This document shows, piece by piece, positions 32,680 through 41,711 of a stretch of DNA of 64,000 bases (its first letter is position 1; every line of letters starts with the position of its first letter). Both the position numbers and the translations under genes were made by a program. The stretch covers positions 1-64,000 of the forward strand of contig JBLGBS010000001.1 in the NCBI GenBank assembly GCA_047617985.1, written 5' to 3'. This DNA comes from SW-4-43-9 sp047617985 (GTDB lineage Archaea; Nanohalarchaeota; Nanosalinia; Nanosalinales; Nanosalinaceae). Below the pieces are notes generated by a model. The model searched no databases. It was not told the DNA's origin and saw only the letters and a list, made by a program, of their open reading frames with translations.

Positions 32680-34389
32680 TTAGAAGAAGTAGAGGACGAC
32701 AGCTGTGATTGCTGCTCCTGCTACTACGGCTATTCCTGCTCTGCCTGCTTCTCCTTCAGGAACTGAGACTCTGTCCATGAATCCTCCTGTCACGGCGTTT
32801 CTCTCGCTTTCGATCGATTCTTCTACGTCCTGTCCGATCAGGAGTTTGACTGTCTTGGTTCTTGTGATGTCTGTTCCTTTTGCGTTTGCTGTGATCTTGA
32901 CTTCTCCTTTCTTCTGGAATGGGACTCCTGCGTAGATGTAGGCTGTTTCTGTCTGCCCTGCTGCTACTGTTACTTCTTCAGGTCTGATTGATACCCATTC
33001 AGGTCCTTCTTCCTTTGAGAGTTCGTAGGTGTTTTCTCTTGTTCCTGTGTTGTTGAGGTGGATCTTGTAGATTGCGCTTCTGTTTTCTCCTGCGCTTGCG
33101 ACTTCAGGTACAACCTGCATGTCTAGATCCCAGCAGTTTTCAACTGCTAGTGTTGTGGAGGACTGTGCTGAAGGTTCTCCGAATGTTGAAGCTGTCGAGG
33201 TAAGTGTGATCTGCTGTGTTCCAACTTCTGTTGATTCTGGAATCTCTATCTCGACTTCTTCAGAGTCTCCTGCTCCAAGCTCGACTTCTGAAGTTTGAAG
33301 TTCGCCTGCGTTTGCCTGGAGTGTGAATGTTTCTTCTGCTTCACCGGTGTTCTCTATCTCTGCCTCAAATGTTGTTGATTCGTCTTCACAGATTGTTCTC
33401 TCCTGGTTTTCGAAGCTGATTTCGGAGTTCATTCCGTTGTATGCTTCGAGTGTTGCTGTATCCGAACTCTGTGAGTTTCCTGATGCTGAAACCTGGATTT
33501 CTGTTGTTCCAAGTTCTTCAGGTGTTACTGTTAGGGTTGCTGTCTCTGAAGATCCGGATGAAACGTCAAGGCTTGTATCTGAGAGCTCACCCTGGGATGT
33601 TTCAACTGTGAAGTCGTCTGCTCTTGTTCCCAGGTTGTCGACTGTTACATCGAACTCTGCTTCTGTTCCTGCTGCTGTTTCCTGTGTTTCAGGTGTTACT
33701 GATACTTCGGAGTCGAAGCAGTTCTCTGCGTTGAACTGGACGTTTTCGATGTCCTGTGCGTAGCTTGTTGTGGAGGCTGCTACTACCTCGAAGTTTCTCT
33801 CAACTACACTGTTTGAGGACATTTCAAGTGTCAGTTCTGCTGTTTCTCCGTCTTCAAGGTTGACAGTGTTTCTTGACAGCTGTCCGAAGTCGGATGAAAC
33901 TGAGAACTCTTCAGGCTGAATACCTGTGTTTTCAACCTCTATATCGTAGACAGCTTTCTGTCCAAGGCAGGCAGTCTTCGAGTTTTCTATAGTTAGATCG
34001 ACTTGGTGATCTTTAATTACTTCTACTGTACCTGTCTCAGAAAATCTGTCTCCGCTGGCTCTTGATTCAGCGGTCAACTGGAATGTGTATGTTCCTTCAT
34101 CTCTGTCTGTTCTTGGATTGAACCAGACATTAACTGTTTCAGAGTCTCCTGAATCCAGCTCGACTTGCTGTGGTGCGATCGTTACTTCGGCTGGAGTGGA
34201 AGAACTCAGTGTGTAAACGTCTTTAGCCGGACCTGTGTTCTCTACTTCAAGCTCGTACGATGTAAAAGAATCAATTCGTGCGCTTGAGCTTTCTGGGAAC
34301 AGGTTTAGGGCTGCAGGACTTGCTGATACCAGTCCTGAAACTAAAAATGTTGCTGCTATTATAAATCCGAGTTTGTTGTGAAATTTCAT
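32680..34389 (-). CDS. Major surface protein candidate: five Ig-like (NEW3/CARDB) repeats and a C-terminal anchor
   Basis: A 569-residue secreted protein. The signal peptide is residues 1-24 (LGFIIAATFLVSGLVSASPA). Five repeats of about 95 residues each contain a Y/F-x-x-x-V/I-x-N-T/L-G core: ELEVENTGPAKD, DIEVENTGIQPEE, DVTVDNLGTRADD, EAEIENTGEAEET and KIHLNNTGTRENT. A final helix (GIAVVAGAAITAVVLYFF) ends the protein with no cytoplasmic tail. Paired cysteines recur at repeat borders. The leading promoter is near-consensus and there is an AGGTGA ribosome binding site, so it is probably well expressed. An S-layer or adhesion role is inference. Confidence 0.75.
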   Translation of the reverse strand: MKFHNKLGFIIAATFLVSGLVSASPAALNLFPESSSARIDSFTSYELEVENTGPAKDVYTLSSSTPAEVTIAPQQVELDSGDSETVNVWFNPRTDRDEGTYTFQLTAESRASGDRFSETGTVEVIKDHQVDLTIENSKTACLGQKAVYDIEVENTGIQPEEFSVSSDFGQLSRNTVNLEDGETAELTLEMSSNSVVERNFEVVAASTTSYAQDIENVQFNAENCFDSEVSVTPETQETAAGTEAEFDVTVDNLGTRADDFTVETSQGELSDTSLDVSSGSSETATLTVTPEELGTTEIQVSASGNSQSSDTATLEAYNGMNSEISFENQERTICEDESTTFEAEIENTGEAEETFTLQANAGELQTSEVELGAGDSEEVEIEIPESTEVGTQQITLTSTASTFGEPSAQSSTTLAVENCWDLDMQVVPEVASAGENRSAIYKIHLNNTGTRENTYELSKEEGPEWVSIRPEEVTVAAGQTETAYIYAGVPFQKKGEVKITANAKGTDITRTKTVKLLIGQDVEESIESERNAVTGGFMDRVSVPEGEAGRAGIAVVAGAAITAVVLYFF

Positions 34390-34423
34390 GGTTTAATTGT
34401 CACCTAGTAATAACACTTCGATT

Positions 34424-34434
34424 AATTTTTATAT
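34424..34434 (-). promoter_or_regulatory. Strong TATA box for the Ig-repeat surface protein
   Basis: On the minus strand this reads ATATATAAAAA, close to the archaeal consensus. It is about 40 nt before ATG 34389, leaving a short leader that carries the ribosome binding site AGGTGA. Confidence 0.65.
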
Positions 34435-34462
34435 ATCGGTCGGTAGTTAAACCGATTTACCA

Positions 34463-37400
34463 CTACAGAAAGGCATTTCTCAGCCTTTCAAATAGTGATA
34501 GATTTCGGGGTTTTGAAGTTCCTCCAACCTCGACGTCCACTTCCTCTGTATGGACTATCTCTGTACCGCTTGTGATCGTAACCAGAGGATCGTAGGTTCC
34601 CTCCTCTCTTGGTGTGAGGTAGAAGAACACTTCTCTCTGCTCTCCCGGCTGAAGGATTACCTGTTTCTCTGTCGTTGAAGTCCAGGTATCCGGCAGACCT
34701 CTGATACTGACGTAGTACTCGGTTCGCCTGTCGTTGTTGTTGTTGTAGATCGTCGACTTGACAATCCCTCTTCCTGACTCGACAGATGCGACCTGGCCAG
34801 GGAAGCTTGAAGCCTCTGGCTTCGCCTCATGAACTTCCACTTCTCTTTCTGAGGTACTTCTCTGACCTCTCGCAAGGCCAACAACCTCGTAGGTTACATC
34901 GCCCTGCTTCTTTGCTGTTGTCTCAAAGCAGACTTCACCCCGCTCGTTCTTGGATTCAACTATCTCTCCATCAACTACAAGCAGTACTGCTGGAATATTC
35001 TGAGAGTTAACCTCAGCACATACCTCCATCTCATCTCCCTGGAAAACTGTTTCAGGGATATCCATTGATCCTACCGAGACGGTTGGAAGCACATTTAGAT
35101 CTCTGACAGCTCTAAACTCTCCTGACTCTGCTGAGATCTGGACTCTACCGGTTCTCTCCGGATAGATGTATGTTGAGTAGTAGCCATCAGGCTCTGTAGA
35201 GAGTTCTGTCATTCTTCTGCCGTTCATCTCTATACGGACATCCTGTCTTCCCCGGGCATTTTCAACATATCCGGAGACTTTGACCGCTTCTCCTGCTCTA
35301 ACCCTGTCAGGCACAAGCTTCATCGAAATTCCTTCAACCTCTCCACCGGTTGTTTCACAGTCAAGAACCTCGATCGTGTTCTCTATTGTATCGCTGTTCC
35401 CTCCGACTGATCTGATTGTGAACTCTTCAGTTCCCGGCTCATCGGTTGTGAATGTTATAGTTACTTCTTCCTCTTCGTCTTCCTCAAGATGTGTGCTGTA
35501 GCTGTTTCTGTCGCCGAATCCTTCTCCCTCGACAATCAGCACTCTCTCATCATCGCCGATGTTTCTGGCGTCAAACGTTACATCAAAGCTTTCTCCTGCA
35601 CAGACATCATCAGGGATGTCAATATCGCTGAATGAGACTCTGCTCTTAGCTCTTACTCTGTAGCTGGCGGATGCTGTGTCAGTGTTTCCGTCATTGTCTG
35701 TAACCCTGACTCTTGCTGTCTGGTCAAGTTCTTCGAAGAAGGTTCTCTCAACCTCTCCATCGTCATTGCTTACATCGTAATCTCCATCGCCGTCAATATC
35801 GAACTCATACTCTTCTATCTCGCCGTCAGGATCCTCTGAATCAGTTGCGTCGAAATCTATCTCCTCGCCTGTATCTGCGGAATCAGGATCAATATCCAGC
35901 TGAGCTCTCGGTTTTCTATCTCCGGCTATGTCATCTCTGAAAGTTCCGGATCTCTCGAAAAATCCTGAGCCACAAGGATCCCCTGATGTTCTTATCTCAG
36001 CTCGGATATCGGTTCCTACGTTGTCTGTGAAGTTTGTGCTGAATCTTCTCTCAGCTCCTGTACCTATCTCTGTATCTACATCAGATACTTCTTCATTTTC
36101 TACAAAAAGCTTTACATTGGCTTCTTGAGGGTCTCCCCGGTTACTTATGCTCAGTTCTGCTTCGGCTTCATCGTCAGCTGTATCTTCATCCATGAAAGAT
36201 ATATCCCCTATATGAATTCGACACTGCCTTTTCTCTTCTACATTTAGTGTTATTGAATCTGTATCAGTGTTACCTTCTGTATCCGTCACCGTTAACCATA
36301 CCTGTTCTGAGCCTTCAGAACTGAAGGATTTGAACAGAGTGCTTCCGTATCTAATTGAACCGTCTCCGAACTCCCATCTATACTCCTTAATATCTCCTTC
36401 ACTTCCAGTTCCGTCAAATCTTACAGACTCTCCTATAAACGGATTGCTGTCTGAAACAGATATCTGAGCGTTCAGTCTTTCTGATTCATCTTCACAGTAA
36501 TCATCTGAGATATCTGTGTCTAGTTTAACAATAATTGACTCACTGTCGCCTTGATCGATAAACTTGTCTCGAGTCTCAGTTTCCCCTTCACATTTAACTC
36601 TAACAGTGTGTTCGCCTTCCTCAAGATTCCTGAACCTTGACTCGCCATCCTCATCAGTCCTATCAGTTTTCTCGTAACTATTTGTAAGCCTTACTTCAGC
36701 GTTTTCCAGCCGATCATTGTCTTCATCTTTAATTGTTACCCTCAGACTTGCCTGTCTCTCTCCCTGAACATCAACAGTAACTCTGTCTGTGTCCGTGTTC
36801 CCTTCTGTATCCGTTACCTGCAGAGATACTCGTCTCTCACCTGTTGAATCAAAACTTCTGGAGAAAGATCTGTCAAACACTGTATCTCCGTCCGGCAGAT
36901 ACCATCTGTACTCTTTAATTGGGAAATCTCCTGGTTCACTGTCAAAAGCATCAAAGCTCACAGTTTCTCCCACACTTGGCGAAGTGTCGGAAACGTGGAT
37001 ATTTGCGCTAGGGCCTTCAGCCTCTTCTGGAGGTTCAGGTGGCTCAGTTGTTCCGTCATCCGGCTCTATGAACCTTACTGTCTGGCTTCCTGAGTCTTTA
37101 CCTGTTGCAGGATCATTTCCTGCTATAGCATCTACCTGGAAACTTACTTTGTCTCCAGCATCCCCACTGAACTCTGCATCAATGCTACATTCGTCACCGC
37201 TACAGGATCGAGTCCTGAGAGAGTTGTAGAAGTCATCTCCGTCATCGTCGTAAAGTACTGATATATCTGATAGGTCGTTACCTTCTGCGCTACCTTCTAT
37301 CTTTAGTTTCTCATCTTCTGGTACTGTGTCCGGAAGATTATTCATTCTGACCTTATCAACTGAGATAAAGCCTCCCCCTTCATCGTCATCTTTGAATCTT

Positions 37401-37753
37401 ACTGTCTGGCTTCCCGAGTCCTTCTCTATTTCTCTGTCGATTCCTGCTTCTGCTGATACCTGGAAACTTACTTCGCCAGTGTCTCCAGAGTATGAAGCTT
37501 CTACTTGACAGCTTGAACCTTCACATTCGCCTTCTTTAAGCACATTGTAGAAGTCGTCGCCGGTTTCATCTACGTAAATGTAAATACCGTGTAGACTGCT
37601 TCCTTCCGCACTACCTTCTATCTGGATTGTTTCTCCTTTATCCGCGTTTGAAGGCAGGTCGTTCATTTCAACGCTGTCAATTGAACTAAACTGCGCTGAA
37701 ACAAATCCGGTAAATAGTACTAGGGTTAACGCCAGAACCATTTTTCTTTTCAT
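34463..37753 (-). CDS. Large secreted PKD-repeat surface protein
   Basis: A 1096-residue exported protein with signal peptide MKRKMVLALTLVLFTGFVSA. Residues about 24-120 and 130-232 are a tandem duplication (both contain NLP/DLP, IEGSAEG, DDFYN and SGSQTVRF). PKD domains follow, with EYRWYLPDGD and QVTDTEGNTDTDRV, then EYRWEFGDGS and TVTDTEGNTDTDSI, and EYEFDIDGDGDYD. A carboxypeptidase-regulatory-like domain (DEDNDRLENAEVRLTNS) lies between the first two. CARDB/NEW3-like domains make up the C-terminal half. No transmembrane anchor is seen at the C-terminus. A GAGGTGA site precedes the ATG, and the coiled-coil gene ends 1 nt upstream. Likely extracellular adhesion or host contact (inference). 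Confidence 0.78.
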   Translation of the reverse strand: MKRKMVLALTLVLFTGFVSAQFSSIDSVEMNDLPSNADKGETIQIEGSAEGSSLHGIYIYVDETGDDFYNVLKEGECEGSSCQVEASYSGDTGEVSFQVSAEAGIDREIEKDSGSQTVRFKDDDEGGGFISVDKVRMNNLPDTVPEDEKLKIEGSAEGNDLSDISVLYDDDGDDFYNSLRTRSCSGDECSIDAEFSGDAGDKVSFQVDAIAGNDPATGKDSGSQTVRFIEPDDGTTEPPEPPEEAEGPSANIHVSDTSPSVGETVSFDAFDSEPGDFPIKEYRWYLPDGDTVFDRSFSRSFDSTGERRVSLQVTDTEGNTDTDRVTVDVQGERQASLRVTIKDEDNDRLENAEVRLTNSYEKTDRTDEDGESRFRNLEEGEHTVRVKCEGETETRDKFIDQGDSESIIVKLDTDISDDYCEDESERLNAQISVSDSNPFIGESVRFDGTGSEGDIKEYRWEFGDGSIRYGSTLFKSFSSEGSEQVWLTVTDTEGNTDTDSITLNVEEKRQCRIHIGDISFMDEDTADDEAEAELSISNRGDPQEANVKLFVENEEVSDVDTEIGTGAERRFSTNFTDNVGTDIRAEIRTSGDPCGSGFFERSGTFRDDIAGDRKPRAQLDIDPDSADTGEEIDFDATDSEDPDGEIEEYEFDIDGDGDYDVSNDDGEVERTFFEELDQTARVRVTDNDGNTDTASASYRVRAKSRVSFSDIDIPDDVCAGESFDVTFDARNIGDDERVLIVEGEGFGDRNSYSTHLEEDEEEEVTITFTTDEPGTEEFTIRSVGGNSDTIENTIEVLDCETTGGEVEGISMKLVPDRVRAGEAVKVSGYVENARGRQDVRIEMNGRRMTELSTEPDGYYSTYIYPERTGRVQISAESGEFRAVRDLNVLPTVSVGSMDIPETVFQGDEMEVCAEVNSQNIPAVLLVVDGEIVESKNERGEVCFETTAKKQGDVTYEVVGLARGQRSTSEREVEVHEAKPEASSFPGQVASVESGRGIVKSTIYNNNNDRRTEYYVSIRGLPDTWTSTTEKQVILQPGEQREVFFYLTPREEGTYDPLVTITSGTEIVHTEEVDVEVGGTSKPRNLSLFERLRNAFL

Positions 37754-37754
37754 T

Positions 37755-39299
37755 CTACTTCACCTCGCAAGTCAAGTCCTGATCATCATATTTTGCTTCA
37801 ATTACTTCTCCCGATCCATCTCTAAATCTTATGTCGTAGTCCGAACCATCTTCTGTGAAGGTGTATTCCAGTTCATCCAGGCTATTGTATTCTCCATCCT
37901 CGACTAGGTTTTCGTACAAAACGTCTTCCTGCTGGTTACTTAGACAATCATCTGCAGCTTCCCAGTCATACCATTCTCCGGTTCTCAATCCATCAACTTG
38001 ACCGCCACCATTTCCATTGCCAGGAGTTTGATTATCTCCTGTATGTGGCTGGTTTGAAAGGTAATCTAGACCTAATTCCGCAAGTAGTGCTCCTCCAGCT
38101 ATTAATCCTCCGTATTTTAGCAGATCTCTTCTGGTAATTCCGCCATTATCTGATCCGTCATCAAGATCATATTGTTCAAGCTCTTCCTGAACAACGTTTC
38201 TGATCTCAGATACTGTGGCAAAGTCGTCAGGTATATCATCTTTGGTAGCTATATTGTCTGGTATATCATCTACTGATGCAACCTCATAATTATTGAGTTC
38301 TCTAGTTACTGTTGTTTCGATTCTATTCTCTACTTCGTCGTAATCAACATCTACATCCGCTTCAAAGTTTTCTAACTCTTCCTGTAAAACTGTTCTAAGG
38401 TTCTCTTCAGTTAATGGAGCTCCTTCTTCGAAAGCATTGATAACTGCATTGTAGACCTGTTCTTGGCGTAACGAATCACCTACAGGGAAGTCGTAATCCT
38501 CCAGAGCCTGATCTATCTCTGATCTGACCTCATCGATGTCTGTCCCTAGATCTATATCTCCTTCTTCAAATGCCTGAGATATAAGTGCAACATACTGATC
38601 TTCTGAGATTGTTTCGTCTTCAATAGTATTTTCAATAGTCTGCTCAAGTTCCGTAACTATTTCGTCGCCAAACTCGTTCCTAATATATTGTGTGTCTTCC
38701 CAGACATTTTGGATTTCGCTCTGTATTTCCTGTTGGCCTTCCTCAATCTCTTCAAGTTGCTCGAAAATCGCTTCGTGTTCTGCCGATAACTCGTCGTGCT
38801 CGTTGGAAAGTTCATTTACATATTCAGAAATGTTTTCGTCAAGAGATCCTAAATGATCTACAAAGGTCTGTTCTAATTCTGTTGAATCGTACTCTAATTC
38901 AATATTCATGTCGCTGAAATCTATATCTGCAACTGCGTCAATTATTAGATCCTGAACCAAGTTTATCCCTGTTCCTCTTTCATTTATGTTATGGCTTAAG
39001 TCTCTAAGTGCCTCGTTCTTTTGAGCAAATCTCCTTGATAGAGCTATCAAACCTTCGCTAGTATGTAGATCATCTACCTGGTCAAAGGCGCCTTCATCGA
39101 GTTCGGGTTTGTTACCAGTCCAGTCAAAGAAAGTTTCTGAAACCTGCTTCTGTTTATTTAAAAATTCTGATTCATCATCTTCGATTAGTTCTTCAGCTAC
39201 TCCTCTGGTGTTCTCTAACCCTTCGACATATGATCTATGTAGGGTTAGCTGGGCTAGGAAGTTTTTCTCTGCCACCTTGTTGTTAATTTCTGAGCTCAT
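37755..39299 (-). CDS. Coiled-coil protein with internal twin-arginine membrane anchor
   Basis: A 514-residue protein in three parts. Residues 1-385 are acidic and mostly coiled coil with no signal peptide. Residues 388-414 form one helix preceded by a twin-arginine motif (TRRDLLKYGGLIAGGALLA, RR at 390-391). Residues 415-514 are Gly/Asn-rich then acidic, with Cys451 and Cys511. The Tat-like S/T-R-R-x-x-L-L-K motif and Gly/Ala-rich helix suggest an internal Tat signal that puts the C-terminal 100 residues outside while the coil stays in the cytoplasm. The family was not recognised. It precedes and nearly touches the PKD protein gene and is divergent from another coiled-coil gene. Confidence 0.72.
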   Translation of the reverse strand: MSSEINNKVAEKNFLAQLTLHRSYVEGLENTRGVAEELIEDDESEFLNKQKQVSETFFDWTGNKPELDEGAFDQVDDLHTSEGLIALSRRFAQKNEALRDLSHNINERGTGINLVQDLIIDAVADIDFSDMNIELEYDSTELEQTFVDHLGSLDENISEYVNELSNEHDELSAEHEAIFEQLEEIEEGQQEIQSEIQNVWEDTQYIRNEFGDEIVTELEQTIENTIEDETISEDQYVALISQAFEEGDIDLGTDIDEVRSEIDQALEDYDFPVGDSLRQEQVYNAVINAFEEGAPLTEENLRTVLQEELENFEADVDVDYDEVENRIETTVTRELNNYEVASVDDIPDNIATKDDIPDDFATVSEIRNVVQEELEQYDLDDGSDNGGITRRDLLKYGGLIAGGALLAELGLDYLSNQPHTGDNQTPGNGNGGGQVDGLRTGEWYDWEAADDCLSNQQEDVLYENLVEDGEYNSLDELEYTFTEDGSDYDIRFRDGSGEVIEAKYDDQDLTCEVK

Positions 39300-39337
39300 C
39301 TATCGACACCTGTTGTTACTACAAAGTAATATTAATC

Positions 39338-39346
39338 TTTATATAA
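39338..39346 (-). promoter_or_regulatory. TATA box for coiled-coil/PKD operon
   Basis: On the minus strand this reads TTATATAAA, followed by a leader of about 20 nt with AGGTG before the ATG at 39299. The element is nearly identical to the one before the PRC-barrel gene. Confidence 0.6.
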
Positions 39347-39382
39347 CCTTTGGGCTGTTACCACTGTGAGTTAACGAAATAC

Positions 39383-39390
39383 TATTTAAA
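39383..39390 (+). promoter_or_regulatory. TATA-like box for divergent coiled-coil gene
   Basis: TATTTAAA is about 35-42 nt before ATG 39425. GGTGACC (39414-39420) is the ribosome binding site, so this message has a short leader. Confidence 0.5.
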
Positions 39391-39424
39391 GTTTTTAATT
39401 AAAGTGTGTGCGTGGTGACCACTA

Positions 39425-40642
39425 ATGTCAGAAGATATGCAAAATAAGTTTGAAGATAACTTAGTTTCCGACGGCGGCGAGCCAGAGGACGATCAAAACC
39501 AAGATATGAACAGAGCTGGAAGAGCTAACAGCCTTACAGGTCTCGTAAATGAGACACTTGAATCTCAGCAGGATAGAAACCAGACTGCAGCAGATACAAT
39601 TGATCAATGGGAATCAGAAGCTGCAGAGGAAACTGGTGATGTAGTACAGCAGTACAACAATCTCAGAGATGATGCAGGAGAAGCAACAGAATGGGAATTC
39701 TCACTTTCAACTGAAGCTGGAGAGTTCGTAGATGATCTAGATTATCACGGCGAACTCGGAATCAGAGATTATGCTGAAACCCAGTCGGAACAGATTGAAG
39801 GACTAACAGGAACAATCAGAAGATTCTCCAATATGATCGGTAATAAACAGGATGAAGTAGAGGAGAAAGAAGAGAGACTAGAAGAGCTTGAAGAAGAGAG
39901 AGAAGAAGCATATGAAGCTGTAGATCAGGAAGTTGAAGAGATGGATGATGAAGACGTTCCAGAAGTCATGGACAGCTTCGATCAGTTCCGAGACGCTAAA
40001 AGAGACAGCGTTGACAGCGAGTACGACGGGAAAGAAGCTGAAGTAGAAGAAGATCTCGAATCTCTAAGAGAAAGCATCTCTGATCTTAACGCAAAGCTTG
40101 CTCCTAGAGCAACAGAAAGATCCGAAAGAAGAGACGAGGCTCAGACAGTTTACAACCAGTTTGCTGAAGAAGCTGAAGCAGTTGTTTCAGACAATCACGG
40201 CAAGCTGAAGGAAAGCCTTGGAATTCTAAGGGAACTTGAGATTCAGCAGGAAACATACGAAGAGAAATCTGTTGAAAGCGGAGTAATCAATCAGAACCAG
40301 GGCGCTCAGGCTGACGCAAGAACAGAAGCAGCACTCGCATACGTTTCAGAAGCTCTTGACGAGATTGACGAGCTTGAAGACGCAGTTGAAGATCACTACA
40401 GAGTAACTGAAGGATTCTCATCAATCACAAAGGTAGACACAAGAGAACTAGAGCACATCTACGATGATCTAGTAGATGAAGATGCAGTTGAAGGAGAAGT
40501 AGGAGAAGATCAGTTCGGAACAGACCTACTAAGACAGAGAGTCTACGAAGCAGCAGAATCCATCACAGCAGACGGATACGACTCAATCAGAGAGCTTAGA
40601 GACATCGCTGACGACCTAGCTGAAGAATACAGAGAGGAGTAA
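39425..40642 (+). CDS. Cytoplasmic acidic coiled-coil protein
   Basis: A 405-residue soluble protein with no signal or membrane segment. Coiled coil dominates from about residue 130 to 290 (KQDEVEEKEERLEELEEERE region). It is flanked by a more globular N-terminal part with VNETLESQQDRNQTAADTID and a C-terminal helical part (SEALDEIDELEDAVEDHYRV). It shares size, acidity and an L-x-x-T-L/R opening with the divergent gene at 37755-39299, without clear homology. Its own promoter and ribosome binding site suggest good expression. Function is unknown; a partner or scaffold for the Tat-anchored protein is a guess based on position. Confidence 0.65.
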   Translation: MSEDMQNKFEDNLVSDGGEPEDDQNQDMNRAGRANSLTGLVNETLESQQDRNQTAADTIDQWESEAAEETGDVVQQYNNLRDDAGEATEWEFSLSTEAGEFVDDLDYHGELGIRDYAETQSEQIEGLTGTIRRFSNMIGNKQDEVEEKEERLEELEEEREEAYEAVDQEVEEMDDEDVPEVMDSFDQFRDAKRDSVDSEYDGKEAEVEEDLESLRESISDLNAKLAPRATERSERRDEAQTVYNQFAEEAEAVVSDNHGKLKESLGILRELEIQQETYEEKSVESGVINQNQGAQADARTEAALAYVSEALDEIDELEDAVEDHYRVTEGFSSITKVDTRELEHIYDDLVDEDAVEGEVGEDQFGTDLLRQRVYEAAESITADGYDSIRELRDIADDLAEEYREE

Positions 40643-40660
40643 AATCCTCTTCTCTTTCAT

Positions 40661-41677
40661 TTATTTCTTCTTTATTTCTATACAGACACGTTTTACTGAA
40701 GGACCTCTTTCACCACATTCAGTTCTATTAACTACCTCATAACCCTCTATCCTTTCAGATATTTCATCTTCCAATTTTTCCCAGTTATCGTCCTCCAAGA
40801 ACCTGTAGTAGTGTATAACACCGTTATACTCCGTGTGGTCGGAAGCAAGCTCCAGAAACTCATCCGCTGACTCCGGCAGAGGCATAATAATCCGGTCGAA
40901 CTTTCCGAGTTCAGGTAGAATATCCCTTACATCGCCCTCTAATGCTTCAACTTTATCCTCTGCATCGTTGATTAGTATATTTTCTTCCATGTAGTCGACC
41001 GCTTCAGGGTTTTTCTCGACCGCTACAACTTTTTCAGGATTTGCTAGTTTAGCTGCGAGTATAGCGAAAGGCCCGATCCCTGCAAACATGACGAGAACTT
41101 TCTCACCATCTTTGATCTGATCTACTACTCTCTTTCTCTCAGTTGAGAATCTTTCTGAAAAATAGACTTTGGTTGGGTCGACCCGGAACTCACATCCAAA
41201 CTCTTTGTGAACTGTCTCCGTTTCCTCACCATAAAGTTTTTCGTAGTTTCCAACTCTGAACTCACCTTCCAGCCCGCCTTCCTTCAACAGGATAGTTTTC
41301 ACATTCTGGTGGTGCAGAATCCCGTCTACAGCTTCCTCTCTATCTACTCCGGCTAGATCGCTGATAACCGCTATATCACCTATTACCTCGTAGGAAGGTG
41401 TTTCAAAATCTGGTTCCTCTCCCTCTTCTTCTAGTACAGAGACCTCGTTGTCAATAGTGTCTTTAACATTAGATAGATCTTTGTCAACAAACACTCTATC
41501 CTCTTCTGAAACTTTTTCTTCAATCTCGGTTAGATCATAGTTTTCTGAAGAGAAAACTTTCAGGACTAATTCAGTTTCTTCTTTTTCAGCCTTGAACCCA
41601 TTTTCGATCTCTTCCAGTCTAAAGCCCTGCCTCTCGAAAAGTTCTCTGACTTTTTCCTCTATTTTTTCCTGCTCCAT
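40661..41677 (-). CDS. trm5: tRNA (guanine-37 N1)-methyltransferase Trm5
   Basis: A 338-residue class I SAM-dependent enzyme that makes m1G37 next to the anticodon, preventing frameshifts. The motif FRVDPTKVYFSERFSTER precedes the SAM-binding glycine loop VLVMFAGIGPFAILAAKLA. Then come the acidic VVAVEKNPEAVDYM motif and IIMPLPESADEF in the position of the NPPY-like catalytic motif. An N-terminal D1-like domain is present. Taw2-type aminocarboxypropyl transferases are close relatives and cannot be fully ruled out. Confidence 0.9.
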   Translation of the reverse strand: MEQEKIEEKVRELFERQGFRLEEIENGFKAEKEETELVLKVFSSENYDLTEIEEKVSEEDRVFVDKDLSNVKDTIDNEVSVLEEEGEEPDFETPSYEVIGDIAVISDLAGVDREEAVDGILHHQNVKTILLKEGGLEGEFRVGNYEKLYGEETETVHKEFGCEFRVDPTKVYFSERFSTERKRVVDQIKDGEKVLVMFAGIGPFAILAAKLANPEKVVAVEKNPEAVDYMEENILINDAEDKVEALEGDVRDILPELGKFDRIIMPLPESADEFLELASDHTEYNGVIHYYRFLEDDNWEKLEDEISERIEGYEVVNRTECGERGPSVKRVCIEIKKK

Positions 41678-41711
41678 GATTAGTTAAAGTTTGCTTCAGT
41701 ATTTTAACCAT

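Noticed and set aside
32705..37508. Long open frames on the plus strand opposite the surface-repeat genes (for example 33323-33763 and 36789-37229)
   Set aside because: They are antisense shadows of low-complexity Ser/Thr/Glu-rich coding sequence. They show no ribosome binding sites, promoters or family motifs.
32680..37753. Repetitive DNA considered as CRISPR or tandem repeat array
   Set aside because: Repeats follow protein domain periods (about 95-100 codons) and are imperfect; no direct repeats with unique spacers were seen.
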